Assembly (NCBI RefSeq): GCF_021347895.1
Contig: NC_067130.1
Coordinates: 24,077,817 to 24,141,816 of the forward strand
Reading direction: 5' to 3'
Source: Acanthochromis polyacanthus
Lineage: Eukaryota > Chordata > Actinopteri > Pomacentridae
DNA length: 64,000 bases
The position numbers and the translations under genes were made by a program. The notes beneath the pieces are model-generated. The model did not search any database and had not been told where the DNA came from. It saw nothing but the letters and a program-made list of their open reading frames with translations. Numbering within the stretch: the first letter of the stretch is position 1; each line of letters begins with the position of its first letter. Positions 47,239 through 58,678 of this stretch are shown piece after piece.

Positions 47239-50200
47239 TTATTGCAATCTGAACCAGAGATTACAACCACTTTGAATAGTGACAGTAAAACAAAACATAA
47301 AACCTAAAACCCATCCCTTCCCACCCACCCAGGTCCAACAAAAACTAGCAGACAGGTACAAAAATGAAAACAAAGCAAAAAATAAGTGATTCTGTGACAA
47401 AGCCATAGGTATATCAGACCAACTCCTTAATCTTCTCAGCAATGTGTGGCCATATATTGACATTATTTTCCCTTGCACCATGCAGCGAGCAGTAGCTAGT
47501 TCGAGGTATACAACGTCTAAAAATGTGAGAACCCATTGGCGGAATGACAGCGTGTGAGGGGGCTTCCACCTCAAGGCCAACAACTTCTTGGCTGCTGTTA
47601 GTCCAGAGAAGAAGACACGTTTCTCTATAGTCCTTAACTGAAGTGGGATACATCATTCAACAATAGCACAGATGGGGAGGGGGGAATGACAGTCCTCCAA
47701 AAGAGTTGAGAGTTCTCTCGCAACTATAGCCAAAAGTCTGTAACCCCAGGACACTCCCACATCATATGGAAGAAAGTTCCCAGTGCTTTTGAAGAGCATA
47801 ATGTACAGTTTGGGACTAACCCAATGCTTCATAGCGTGAAGTCTGCGAGGAGTCAGGTATGTCCTATGAATAATGTTCAGATGGATCTGCTTATGGTCCG
47901 GATTCCTTGATGTAAGTGGATACTGTCCCAGACAGAGTCCCAGCTGACTCTGGGTCCAGATACGGCAAGTCATTCCTCCATGTTCGTGTCTAACATCAAA
48001 GGTTCATAGCTGTATTCCAACAAGATAAGTATAGCCATGATACCAGACCCCTCGAGGACCTAAAACTGCTGAATACTTCATGTGAAGGGTGCATTGCAAG
48101 TGGAGTTTGGCCAGGGGACCCCATAGGCTTTCATAGATGATCTCAATTGCAAATAAAAAAGAAAGAAGTACCTGGTAAATTAAACTCTCTCGTAAATCTT
48201 GAAATGTACGTAAACCATTCCCATTAAACAAGTCCCCCAAGGTGTGAATTCCCCTAGCACTCCAACTTGGGAATTTAATAGGCTGTCCACCTAGGAGGCA
48301 AAATTATTGAACACAGGAGAGAGCAGATTCCATTTTTAAAGAAATCTTACAGAGTTTCTCTGCAGCTCTCCATACATTCACTAATTGGGAAACTATAGGT
48401 CCAAAACAAGTCCTGCATTGTTGAGTGGTTACATTGGAATATAAAACGTCCTTTAATTCAATGGATGTACCAAACTTTCTTCGAGTTCTCGCCATGAGAC
48501 ATTGGCTGCTGGGTCGAGCCACTTAAGAAGCGGCGTAACGTGAAGGCCCAATAATAAAATTCAAAATTAGGCAACGATAGGCCGCCATGAGCTTTAGCTC
48601 TTTGTAATAAGGACAGCTTGAGACGGGGGCGCTTCCCATGCCACACAAATTTAGAGACGCAGAGTGTAGTTTATTCCAAAATTTGCTTGGAGGGGGGCAG
48701 GGGAGCATTGAGCTCAACAAAGTTGACACGGGGAAGGATATTCATTTTTATTATCGACACTCTAGCTTGAAGAGAGTTGGGTAGGGAAGACTATCTGTTC
48801 AAATCGAGGCAGACTTTGTTGAGGTTGTCCTCAAAATTATGTTTTATAATGGATTGCAGGGAGGGAAAAATTTCTATACTTAATATTTGAACTGCTTCAC
48901 AATTGGAATCAAAGGTGATACGGTGGCAGATCTCATTGCTTCGTTCAATGGCATAAGGGCAGATTTTGACCAGTTTATTTATAACCTGAAATGCCATTAA
49001 ACTGGTCAAAAATTGAGAGCACGTGGGTCATGGACTGAGCAGCATTCTCCACAAATAATAAGATATCGTCAGCATATAAGCTGATATGATGCTGTGTACC
49101 ATTGATTGATATAGGGGAGATCAGAGAAGACTGCCGAATTGTCTGCGCAAGTGGCTCCAGTGAGAGGGCAAAAAGAAGAGGACTCAGGGGGCATCCCTGC
49201 CTGGAGCCCTTGCCTATTTTAAATGGTGGGGAGCAGATCTTGCCAGTTAGCACCATAGCGGTTGGATTGCAATAAAACACTTTAACCAGCCCAATAAAGT
49301 GGCACCCAAACCCATCCTCTCGAGCACAGCCCACATATAGGGGCCACTCTAGCCGATCGAATGCCTTCATGGCATCCAGTGAGAGCACAGCAGCCGGGGA
49401 CCTGATGTTCACTGCACCATTAATGGTATGTAGCAATCTTCTAACATTATCAGATGCTAATCTGGAACTAATAAAGCCAGTTTGGTCACAGTGAACCAAT
49501 TTAAATCATATACACTGTAACGGCGTGCTAGCACCTTGGCAAAATCTTGAGGTCAGAATTGAGGAGAGAGATAGGTCTATAATTTGCGCACTCCGTGGGA
49601 TCCTTGCCCTTCTTAAGCAGTAAGGATATGATGGCTACATTAACATCTCTGGAAAAGGCCCCATTTTCTATCGCGTAATGAAACATCCCCAACATAGAAG
49701 GGCCAAGGCAATCCCAAAATGTAGAGTAGAATTCAGGTGGTATCCCGTCAAAACCGGGCGACTTGCCTTTGCGCATATCTCGAATTGCCGCATTGACCTC
49801 CTCCATTGAGATGGGCTCGTCCAAGGAGTCCGCTTCTGCCCTATTGAGCATTGGCAATTGTATTTCAGAAAAGAACTTCTCACATTTAGCCACCTCGTGG
49901 ACAACCTCAGAGGTATACAGCTCCGAGTAGAATGTGGTAAAAGTTTTATTTATCTCCCTAGGTTCTGTGTGCACCACCCCTTCTTTTGACTTAACAGCCG
50001 CAATGTCAGCAAAATGTTCGTTTGATTTGAGGCGTAGTGCCAGCAAATGGCTGGGCCTCGCACTATTGAAATAATAGTTTTGCCTTGTGCACTTTATCAA
50101 AAATTCGGAGCGGTGCTTGAGGAGTGCATTAATCTCCCTTCTGATCACCTCTCTTTGTGCAGCTGTATTCTCATTGAAGCTGTTTTGCAAAGAGGCATCC

Positions 50201-51167
50201 AGTTCCGCGAACTGAGCCTCCAGCTTATCCAGCCGAGCAGAACGCGCCTTCCTAATTGTAGATGAATAGAGTGTTACATTACTTCTGATGTAACCTTTAA
50301 TGGAGTCCCAAACTATCCGCGGGTCATCCACCGAACCTGTACTATTATTAATGAATTCACGCAGTCCAGTTTGCATTTGAGCCACAAATGATGTATCGCG
50401 CAACAATGTGGAATTAAACTGCCATCTGGGGGCTCGCTCTGTTACAGTGCGCAACACACCTGAACATATCACCGCTTTATGATCAGAAAATGCAACCGGA
50501 AGTAAGTCCACCTTTCCAATTTTGTGAAACAGATCAATAGAGGCAAAAATGAAATTGATCCTTGAAAATGAAGAATGTCTGCCAGACAAAAGGAATAGTC
50601 TCTAACTAGCGGGTTCATTAAACGCCAAATATCAACCAGACCCGTGTGACCAGCCCAGGCACGCAATTCTGAAGAAGTCTGCGCTTGTTCCCTACTTTCA
50701 GCTACAGTAGAGCGGTCTACTCTATGATCCCACACGGTGTTGAAATCAGCACCCACTATAAGTTTGAAATCTGTTAAATCCAGTAGAGTTTTAGTCACTA
50801 AACTATAAAATTCTTTGTCTAACATATTTGGTGCATATACAGAAATTAAGGCTATCATTTTGCCCTCAAAACGAATTTTTGCTATGGCTATCCTCCCAGT
50901 ATCATCAGACCAGCAACCCAAAAAATCAAATTTGAGTCTGCGTCTTGCAAGAACAGCCACCCCTTTAGATCTAGAAGTTTCAGCTGAAGAAGCCAGGATC
51001 CGATAATGTTTATTAGCTAACCTATTAGCCTGTTGTCGTAGAAGATGTGTTTCCTGGATAAGTGCAAAGTCTATTGATTTTTTTCGCAAAAATTCTAAAA
51101 TACTGGAGCGTTTATGCGGTATATTCGCCCCTCTCACATTGAAGCTCAAAATATTAAGGTCTGTCAT
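47239..51167 (-). pseudogene. L1 ORF2: endonuclease and reverse transcriptase, frameshifted
   Basis: The endonuclease begins MTDLNILSFNVRGANIPHKR (51167). Its motifs are LIQETHL (catalytic Glu), VYAPN, VGADFNTVWD, and, after a frame break near 50590, FSDHKAV (catalytic His) at about 50495. The RT has KGKSPGFDGIPPEFY, ANYRPISLLNSDLKIL (about 49580-49540), then breaks, then [33 protein letters not shown] (first Asp, about 49385-49345), [21 protein letters not shown], and [10 protein letters not shown] (catalytic Asp pair, about 49080-49050). The C-terminal domain (about 48720-47240) is in several frames. Total length matches a complete ORF2 of about 1,300 residues. At least five frame breaks are present, several in homopolymers. 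Confidence 0.92.
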
Positions 51168-51836
51168 TACTATAGTGTATGCTACTTATTAAAAAAAGAT
51201 AAAGAGTTCGCCTATACAAGATTAACATAAATGAAAGCACAGAAAAAGCAGAAGATAAAACCCCTTGTCTACCTTGTTGGACCACCCTACCCCCCAATGA
51301 ACACCCCACAAAATTACATAACAAAAACCCTTCATGGCACCCACCAAAATGTGAGGTACCATTGAAGCTACAGTAACAGTAGAGGAAAATCTATCAGCTT
51401 CACTAATGATAAACAGTTCCAACTTCTAACTCAACCTCATTCAACATGTTACACCTCCAGAGAAGTACTATAGGTTATCACCTGAACCCTGTAGTGATAA
51501 ATGGGTAACAAATGACCTAATGTGGTCAGAAAAGAGAAGAGAAAAAGAAACAGGAAAGCCTTGCCTATCAGCAATTCCTTCCCCTTAGCTCAAAACAATA
51601 ACACTGGGGAAATACAGAAGGCTACATAACCAAGAAGTATCATAAAACACAAGCCAAATCCATCATTCAGCTTACCCCCTAAAAAAGACAAAACCAGGGG
51701 AGCATTCAAACCAGCAGCCCGCATAACAACCAAAATGGTAAACTTACATCGATTTACAAAAGGGGTTCATCTGTCCATAGGCTAAGTACACAGCTCACGT
51801 GCCGCCATCACTTCAGCAGCGGAAAGTGGAGAACAG

Positions 51837-52719
51837 TCATCCGAATTTATCTTTGCAAAACTTCCTGGCGTCCACCGGCGAGTCAAAGATTTTGCGCTGT
51901 CCATCCACCTCGATCCACAGCCTGGCAGGGTGTCGGATGTCATAACGCACGCCCAGCTTCCCGCGGAGAATCTCCTTCACGGGACCAAATGCAGCTCGGC
52001 GTCTGGATGTTTCAGCGGAGAGGTCTGGATAGATGAATATGTTTTTGCCGTTGAACGTCAGCTGGCCCACTTCCCTGGAAAGCTGCATCACCCGTTCTCT
52101 CTGCCGAAAAAATGCATCCTCGCCAGGAAAGGACGCGGTCTGCCACCAGCGGGGGGCTGCGGGCCGGTGCGGTGGGCTCTATCTCCGGGGGAGAAGAAAA
52201 CTCCTGCTCAAAGGTCTTTTGGAGAAAGGACTGCATGAATTTTATCGGGTTTGAGCCCTCAGCCCCCTCTGGTAAGCCAACCACCCTGATATTATTTCTG
52301 CGGCTTCTGTCCTCAAAGCTTATTAATTTCTCGAGTAGTTCAGCGTTGCTCTTTTCCACGATGGCCACTCTCGCCTTCAACACCGTATCGGAGGTTTCGA
52401 GGGCGCTGATGCTCTCAGCATGTGCCGTCACCGTTGTTTGTAGAGTTAGGATGGCTGGACGAAGTTCCCTGGCAACATCATCGATTTTTGCAGTTACTTT
52501 GTCCTCCAGACCTTGTAACATGGGCTGAAGGATGTCATTCAGAATTTCTTTCAGTAACGGCTGCATTGTCTCCTTCATGGCTTGGTTTAGCATGCCCCGA
52601 GTCAGGGGAGCGTCCTCGGACATGTTAGCAATGCTAGTTGCGCTTTCCGATGGAGAAAATTCAGTGCCACTTCTGGTCGGCATGTAACAGTGGGTCCAAA
52701 ACTTGTCCTGCGTGTTCAC
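51837..52719 (-). pseudogene. L1 ORF1: RNA-binding chaperone protein, one frame break
   Basis: ORF1p coats L1 RNA as a trimer. From about 52620 a leucine-rich coiled coil is visible (LLKEILNDILQPMLQGLEDKV ... ALETSDTVLKARVAIVEKSNAELLEKL). RRNNIRVVGLPEG then opens the RRM (about 52300-52265). After a frame change near 52090, the C-terminal domain follows: VGQLTFNGKNIFIYPDLSAETSRRRAAF and LGVRYDIRHPARLWIEVDG, ending at 51837. Order and total size (about 290 residues) suit vertebrate L1 ORF1p. The start may be MSEDAPLTRG (52623) and not the upstream Met at 52719. Confidence 0.88.
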
Positions 52720-53570
52720 CGAGTGCTTACATCAAAATAATGGGGTAGTTCAGGCACTTTCAGTGGGCTAAAAGTATCAAATTGGGTCAGGCTTCACCAG
52801 AGGTAGTTGGTCACGTCTTACTCGGTCGCCATCTTGCCCCTACCCCCCCAATCATCTAGTCCTTATTTACATATATTAACCAAAAATCTTGATATTTTGT
52901 GTGACCTCCTTTGGCCCTGATAGCATTCTTGCTGCCATTGTTTTTATGTACTTTTCCACAGTGTCCTTTGTTATTGAGTTCCCAGAGACTTGCTTTGGAT
53001 GAAATTTTTGTGTCATCTTTTTTAGAATTCAATAAATCCCAGACCTGTTCATTGTGATTCAAGTCTGAATCTGGGCATCTCTGCTTGTTAGTTTCTGTTT
53101 ATTCGCTTAGTAATAGGCTTTAATTCAGCTGGTCGTCTCATTTGATCTTGGCCAGTCCATCAGTTCCAGTACTCCAGATTCCTATTTCTTGTTCCAGTAG
53201 TCTCTGCACAGCTTTGAAGTATGCTTGGGGTCATTGTCTTCTTGGTATATGAACCCTCGATCAATCAGGTTCAATCCAGAAGGGATTCCATGAGGCACGA
53301 AGACTTGTGGTAGACCTTTTTGTTCATGATATCATCCATTTGAACTAATTTGCTCATGTCAAATGGAACTCCATACCATAATGGAATCTCCACTGTGTTT
53401 CACTGTGAGTGCAATCCATATAGCATCAAAACCTTCTTCAGCTTTCTGCGGACATAAACATGATGATGCTGACCCGAGAGTTAAAACTTGGACTCGTCCG
53501 TTCCGATTACCTTCTTCCAGTCACCTATAGTTCAGTGTTTGCGCTCCCTGTCAAATTTTAGGTGTTTTTG

Positions 53571-55560
53571 GATGTTGGTCAATAAATCGTCAGACAAATA
53601 ATCAAACATTAGATAATATTCAAATCACTCATCCTAACTCCTAACTGGTATAATGCTTTCCTAAAAGAAGAGTAATAATCACCCAAAATATGTAATTTGG
53701 AGGGAGAGCAGTCAGGGTGTGGCCACACCTGGCTGCTCACCTGATACCCGACAAGTGTTTGAAACCCTCTGGGTCCCAGGGGGAAGTGGACGGGGTTCCT
53801 TACCAGATTTAGATCTGCAGGTATCCAATTTGGTTGTTTGGGCCAATAAACTTTGTTGTAATCCATTCTGGTGTTATTCCTTTGGAAATAATAAATTCCA
53901 GTAATACTCCATCATTCAGTGTTAAATCCAGATCACAGTCCTGTAATCCTTCAACAATGCAGAAAGAGCAGTTCCTTTAATCCATAATTCCATCAGAACA
54001 GTTATTCTTTTGCAGATCATGTTGAATTCCCCGTCTGAGTTACGTGATAAAATCCCCTTAGCTCAGGGCATTTCTACCCTGGTTTGCATCAAGCGACTAC
54101 CCCGCAACGACTCCCAACTTGTGTCTAGTTCAGGTGTAATTTATAGTGAACTGAACCTTATGCATATGCAATGACTCCATCTTCCCCCCTCCCACTCGTA
54201 CACGTGTACCATGCACCGTCCGCATGATCACCTCCACTTTTAAGGAACTAGAATTATCTATTTTGGACTGTCTAGACCAGGGGTCGGCAACCTTTAACAC
54301 TCAAAGAGCCATTTCGACCCGTTTCCCACAGAAAAGAAAACACCGGGAGCCGCAAAATCCTTTTGGCATTTAAAATGAAGACAACACTGCATATATCGCT
54401 TTTTTACCTCTATGCCCTTGTTAATCAGTCGTGATTTATTAATTACAAATCCTCTAATTAGATAGATTCATTTTTTTAATCGTGTCCTTCCACTAATATT
54501 TATCTTACCTGGTTAATGTCATTTTTGCTCCTGGACCTCATATGTTACGTAATGTTAGCTGGAAATCAATATTTTGCGAATGTCTATTTAACTTGTAAAA
54601 TCTATTTATCTTAAGCTAATAACTTTTCTCCGGTAAGTCGCTGCCCTATTTTCCAAGACGACACTCCTCTGACTCTCTGACCTGCTGCCTGGATGTGACA
54701 TCCAGCCGTGTTCTTGCCAGGAACGTGTATTACCCTATCATGAGTACTTTTGACTCAAAGACAAGACGTGTCTTTCTTGGAGTGGAGCTTTAATATACAG
54801 GCTTGCCATTCTTGAGTACAAAACGATGTGAAACTACAGGCGTTGCTTCTCCAGGAGTAAAACAAAAAAAGGCATGAAACGTGTGGGAATCTGAAGCTCC
54901 GTGTTGTCTCTCTGCATCAATTTGCGCTCTCATGTCACAGGGGAAAACCCCAGCAACACATCCGGTGGAGTGACACGGCAAAATAAGAGCGGTAATTTCA
55001 CAATAAAACTCTATTTTAAAATGCATTGAAACGCGCCTGAAAGGCATAACAATTTATTTTCAAAAGTTACAGGGAGCCACAACAGAGGGCTGAAAGAGCC
55101 GCATGCGGCTCCGGAGCCGCGGGTTGCCGACCCCTGGTCTAGACAGCCAGTCACCCATCTTCCAAACTTATAAAAATCCCCAATCTATTCTGAGTTTAAT
55201 CTTTACGGTGAATCATTTGACCTTAGTTCACTTTGCTCGTGACTTCTCACCTCATTACAAAGTTAATAACCTCTTATTTGAACATTTATCAAAACTCTTT
55301 CTGAAACCTGTCAAACCAGTAAAAGGGACATATTTAAAGAAACAACCAACTTATAAAAATGTATAAAGAAAAGACACTTTCCCAAAAAATAATCAACCCT
55401 TCATTCTTTCTAAATGAGACACTCTTCTGATTTCGACACTGTTTCAACATTAAAAAATGTAAGAATAGACACTTGGTTAGTTCAAACACATTCATTAGGT
55501 TATGGCATAATTTGATCCTAAATCACAGGTTATAATATCACAATGTTCCCTTATTTAGCT
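53571..55560. other. Insert of unknown class in the Tc1 relic, containing a hAT MITE
   Basis: About 1.1 kb remains after removing the hAT MITE (54278-55136). It interrupts the Tc1 transposase text. It has no recognisable coding region. An LTR-like nature is possible ('accaataaactttgttg' at 53842-53859; 'tgtgatattataacctg' on the minus strand near 55545), but no target duplication was found. Confidence 0.35.
54278..55136. mobile_element. hAT MITE with perfect 8-bp target duplication
   Basis: The ends are inverted: 'caggggtcggcaacc' on the left and 'ggttgccgacccctg' on the right, 15 of 15 matching. The flanking 8-mers 'gtctagac' (54270-54277 and 55137-55144) are identical, the diagnostic hAT target duplication; the 8-mer is itself palindromic. 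It is 859 bp, non-coding, with the familiar 'agagccgcatgcggctcc' near the right end. Confidence 0.95.
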
Positions 55561-56385
55561 GTTGTTCTGGCAGAGTCTCCCCTTTGTGGCTGATTCTGGG
55601 ATCTCATATCTCCATGCTTCACAACACAGGCCTCAATAATAGCTTCTTAGCAGCTATTTTTCCCTTTAGGCCTTGTTCCTTCAATCGTCTGCTTATGGTG
55701 ATTCTGGAGACTTTCTCAGATTCTGATCTAGAAGCATTAATCTCTGCCTGAAGATCAGCAGTGGTCTTCCTTCTATCTATAGTACTTGAAATCTTGAAGT
55801 ACCTGACATCTACTTCAAATAGCTTTAATTTTCAGCCTCTTCCTTGGTGCATTTTGTAAGTACCAGTCTCTGCAATCAAGTTCAAGGCATACTTGACCAC
55901 ACTGCGAGACCACTTTATGTCTTGCCCTATTTGTCTCAAAGACCATCCAGCATCATGAAATGCTTTAATTCAGACTCTGTCTTTCTCAGTGAGTTCCCTA
56001 TGCTTCACCATTTTGAACAGGAGAGATGAATTTTATACTGAATTTGCATTTTCATGCCCAAAGTTGAGCCAATACACTGGAATTTTCTGAGAAGTCAGAA
56101 GTTAATCAAGAGTAATATACAACCACTAAAACTTTTATGTGTTCAGGAATGCAAGCAAATAACTGTAATTTGTCTTCTCATTAAAGATATAATTTTTTTT
56201 AAAGAGCTTGCACATACCATTACAGAAACATTAAAAAATATTTTGGTAATCGACAATACTGTTAATTTATGACAGCGGTGGCAAACGCCTTACACTGGGT
56301 GGCGGTCTAAAAAATTTGTTTAGTAATGTATATAAAATCCTATATAAAATCTTTACTGGCAGCTTTGCTGCTTCATTGCTTGGGC

Positions 56386-56492
56386 TACCTGGTTGATCCT
56401 GCCAGCATCATATGGTTATCTCAAAGATTAAGCCATGCAAATCTAAGTACACATGGCCCGTACAGTGAAACAGCAAATGTCTAATGAAATAT
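56386..56492 (+). pseudogene. 18S rRNA 5'-end fragment
   Basis: Starts exactly at the mature 18S 5' end motif 'tacctggttgatcctgccag', continues with 'atctcaaagattaagccatg', 'tctaagtacaca' and 'gtacagtgaaac', and fades after 'tctaatgaaat'. There are about a dozen substitutions relative to the conserved eukaryotic sequence I recall. Only about 105 nt remain of an RNA of about 1.8 kb, so this is not a functional gene. It lies about 60 bp upstream of the next ror2 exon and on its strand. Confidence 0.92.
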
Positions 56493-56554
56493 TTGAGTTC
56501 CCAAAATGATTTGTCAAACAGTTCAAACATATTCCACTCTTTCTTCCCTTCAAG

Positions 56555-56869
56555 CTGCCTTCACTATGATTGGCACCTCCACCCACTTATCAGATCAATG
56601 CTCCAGGTTTGCCATCCCATCCTTCTGCTACTATGTCTTCCCCCTGTGTGATGAGGGCTCAAGGGGTCCTCGGCGTCGTCAGCTCTGCCGAGATGAATGT
56701 GAGGCCCTGGAGAATGACCTTTGCCACGCTGAGTACACCATTGCCAGATCCAATCCCATGATCCTGATGCAGCTCAAGCTCCCCAGCTGCCACTTACTGC
56801 CACGACCAGGCACACCTGATGCTTCTTCATGTATAAGGATAGGAGTGCCACCAGAAAAACTGGGTTCAT
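56555..56869 (+). CDS. ror2: ror2 exon: main part of the Frizzled-like cysteine-rich domain
   Basis: Acceptor 'cccttcaag', donor 'gtaggt'. Reads (A)[34 protein letters not shown], then [28 protein letters not shown], then [12 protein letters not shown] and [16 protein letters not shown]. The cysteines match the ROR/Frizzled CRD pattern, with eight in this exon plus two from the previous one. The exon is 315 bp, enters and leaves in phase 1, and has no frame break. The donor was placed after 'ttcat' because this restores LGSY (LGRY in mammals) and gives the better consensus; an alternative GT at 56864 is weaker. The CRD binds Wnt5a and drives non-canonical Wnt signalling at the cell surface. 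Confidence 0.97.
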
Positions 56870-57182
56870 GTAGGTGGATGCAACAGCACGCACACATTAC
56901 AATTTATAATGTAAAACACAGAATAGGGAAGATTTAGTTTGCAGATTAGCACAACTCTAGTAGACAAGGCTGAGCTCAATCTTGTGTCTTTTGTGTTAAA
57001 TTTTCCACTGCAGACAGTATATGGTTAGCTATGGGTATCATAATGACTTGGAGTAGAGGAAAGCCTATTTCACAATAAATGGTAATTAATACATTATGTA
57101 TCTTGGTTCCATAATGAAAATGTGAGACGCCTCTCTTCTAGTGTGTAAGCATATCCGTAGTGAGTCATTATCTGCTCTACAG
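56870..57182. other. ror2 intron 6 (313 bp)
   Basis: Short intron with GT-AG ends and no repeat that I recognise. Confidence 0.8.
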
Positions 57183-57437
57183 ATTCACCCTCAGACAACA
57201 GCTGCTACAATGGAAGTGGTGCTGACTATAGGGGCACAGTCAGCTTCACTAAATCTGGTCACCACTGCCAGCCGTGGAGCGTTCAGTACCCTCACAGTCA
57301 CCACCTGTCCCGGGAGTATCCTGAGCTTTGGGGAAGTCACAACTTCTGTCGTAATCCAGGAGGCCAGATGCAGGCCCCATGGTGTTTTACGCTGGACCCT
57401 CAGGTCAGGGTGGAACTATGTGACATTCAACCTTGCA
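57183..57437 (+). CDS. ror2: ror2 exon: kringle domain
   Basis: Acceptor 'ctgctctacag', donor 'gtaagt', both phase 1, 255 bp, no break. The kringle is complete with its six cysteines: [49 protein letters not shown] and VELCDIQPC. The order C-x-NG ... DYRG ... CQPW ... PHxHH ... CRNPxG ... WCF ... C is diagnostic. In ROR receptors the single kringle is extracellular, between the CRD and the membrane, and takes part in receptor interactions. The preceding residues (SPSDN) are a fish-specific linker, slightly longer than in mammals. Confidence 0.97.
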
Positions 57438-58252
57438 GTAAGTACCATGATTGTTGATGATGTTGTCTTAGTACTCATTTGAATGGGACCGGTAACTCTT
57501 TTAGGTTATTCTAAAATGAAAGAATTTTGAGAATTGTTTTGCCTGAGTAACTTTTATTTAAAAGTCACAGTTGTCATCAGACTTAAAACATTTGTGTAAA
57601 ACTTCAAACGTGGGTCAAGTCTAAACTGAGTATATTCACACTTAAGCAAAGGCAACACAAACAGAGGCACAAGGTAAGACATGCAGAGAGATCAAGTTAG
57701 AAAGTTTAATTTTATTGTCATCTCAACAAAACATGTCTTTGACTGTTTTTAGTCATAAACAACAGTGGCAAATGTAAGGTTCAACATATGTTTGTGGGTA
57801 GTGGTATCATCCAGTGCAAAAAGAGTAACATGCTGTTTACAAATGACAGAAGTGAATCATCTAGCAGTAATATACCAATATGAGTCAAAAGCATGTGACA
57901 CTCTACCTTTTTTTTCTAATTTAGTGGTGTTGCTTTCTGTGCCACAAACCATAAGCTGTGTTTTTCAAATAATATTCAATCCACGATCAGTGTGTCAAGA
58001 AATTTGCTGTGTTTTAAGATTATAATCAAGAGACTTTTTGCTGCAAATTAACTTTTTCTAATTTATTTTATTTAATTAACAATCTATCCCCCTTCCATCT
58101 TTTGTCCAACTGTATGACTTTTAATGAAGTCACATGTGGAAATGCTTTATTACTCTGAACGGTTTCCACTCCTTGGAGCATCTGGCACTTACTCTGAATC
58201 TCGGCTGCATCAAACTCACAGTTACATTGTACTTTATATCTGTAATGTGTTT
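57438..58252. other. ror2 intron 7, first part
   Basis: AT-rich and without a recognised feature up to the hairpin repeats. Confidence 0.5.
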
Positions 58253-58670
58253 TTAGGGTCCGAGCACCGAGGTGCCAAGGACAGGCGGTGCAAGGGCACC
58301 GACTGTCCAAGGCACCAACGGTGTCGAAGGACCCTATTGAAACCCTAGAGTTTTTTATTAGGGTCCGAGCACCTAGGTGCCGAGGACAGGCAGTGCAAGG
58401 GCACCGACTGTCCAAGGCACCAACGGCGCTGAAGGACCCTATTGAAACCCTAGAGTTTTTTCTTTATTAGGGTCTGAGCACCTAGGTGCCGAGGACAGGC
58501 GGTGCAAGTGCACCGGCTGTCCAAGGCACCAACGGTGCCGAAGGACCCTATTGAAACCCAAGGGTTTATTAGGGTCCGAGCACCGAGGGTACCGAGGACA
58601 GGCGGTGCAAGGGCACCGACTGTCCAAGGCACCCTGTCCTAGGACCCTATTGAAACCTTAGGGTTTTTTA
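58253..58670. repeat. Four tandem ~105-bp units, each a near-palindrome
   Basis: Units begin 'agggtccgagcacc' at about 58255, 58360, 58469 and 58571 (spacings 105, 109, 102). Inside each unit the left arm (agggtcc, gagcacc, aggtgcc, gaggacag, gcggtgc) pairs with the right arm (gcaccg, ctgtcc, ggcacc, cggtgc, aggaccct) around a short 'aagg' loop. Mismatches are spaced regularly. Each unit would fold into one hairpin of about 85 nt. Minus-strand frames through the repeats are chance. Confidence 0.9.
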
Positions 58671-58678
58671 TTATTATT

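Larger units (their letters stand above)
47213..52856 (-). mobile_element. Nearly full-length L1 retrotransposon
   Basis: Minus-strand element of about 5.6 kb flanked by 'tagtcc(t)ttatttacat' (47196-47212 and 52857-52872; 16-17 bp, differing by one T), a target site duplication. The 5' end, in sense, reads 'ggggcaagatggcgaccgag' after a G-run, as in many L1s. ORF1 and ORF2 follow in order. The 3' end near 47240 is AT-rich without a long poly(A). It inserted into a Tc1-like relic in ror2 intron 5. Confidence 0.92.
47062..56333 (-). mobile_element. Tc1/mariner-like relic, opened by later insertions
   Basis: The outer pieces 47062-47212, 52873-53570 and about 55560-56333 read as one diverged Tc1-like element on the minus strand. 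'LKEQGLKGKIAAKK' and the N-terminal helix-turn-helix text (RQIGQDIKWSRSVVKYAL, about 55945-55890) lie at the right. 'DWKKVIGTDESKF' (first Asp, about 53515-53480) and a QEDNDPKHT-like region near 53250 lie in the middle. Candidate TIRs are 'taacaatttattagactacc' at about 47067 and 'ggcggtctaaaaaatttg' at about 56303. An L1 and a further unclassified segment with a hAT MITE split it. Confidence 0.6.

Noticed and set aside
56386..56492. Functional 18S rRNA gene
   Set aside because: Only the first ~105 nt are present, with many substitutions.
58253..58670. Regular short repeats considered as a CRISPR-like array
   Set aside because: There are no unique spacers; the units are whole-length tandem copies in a vertebrate intron.
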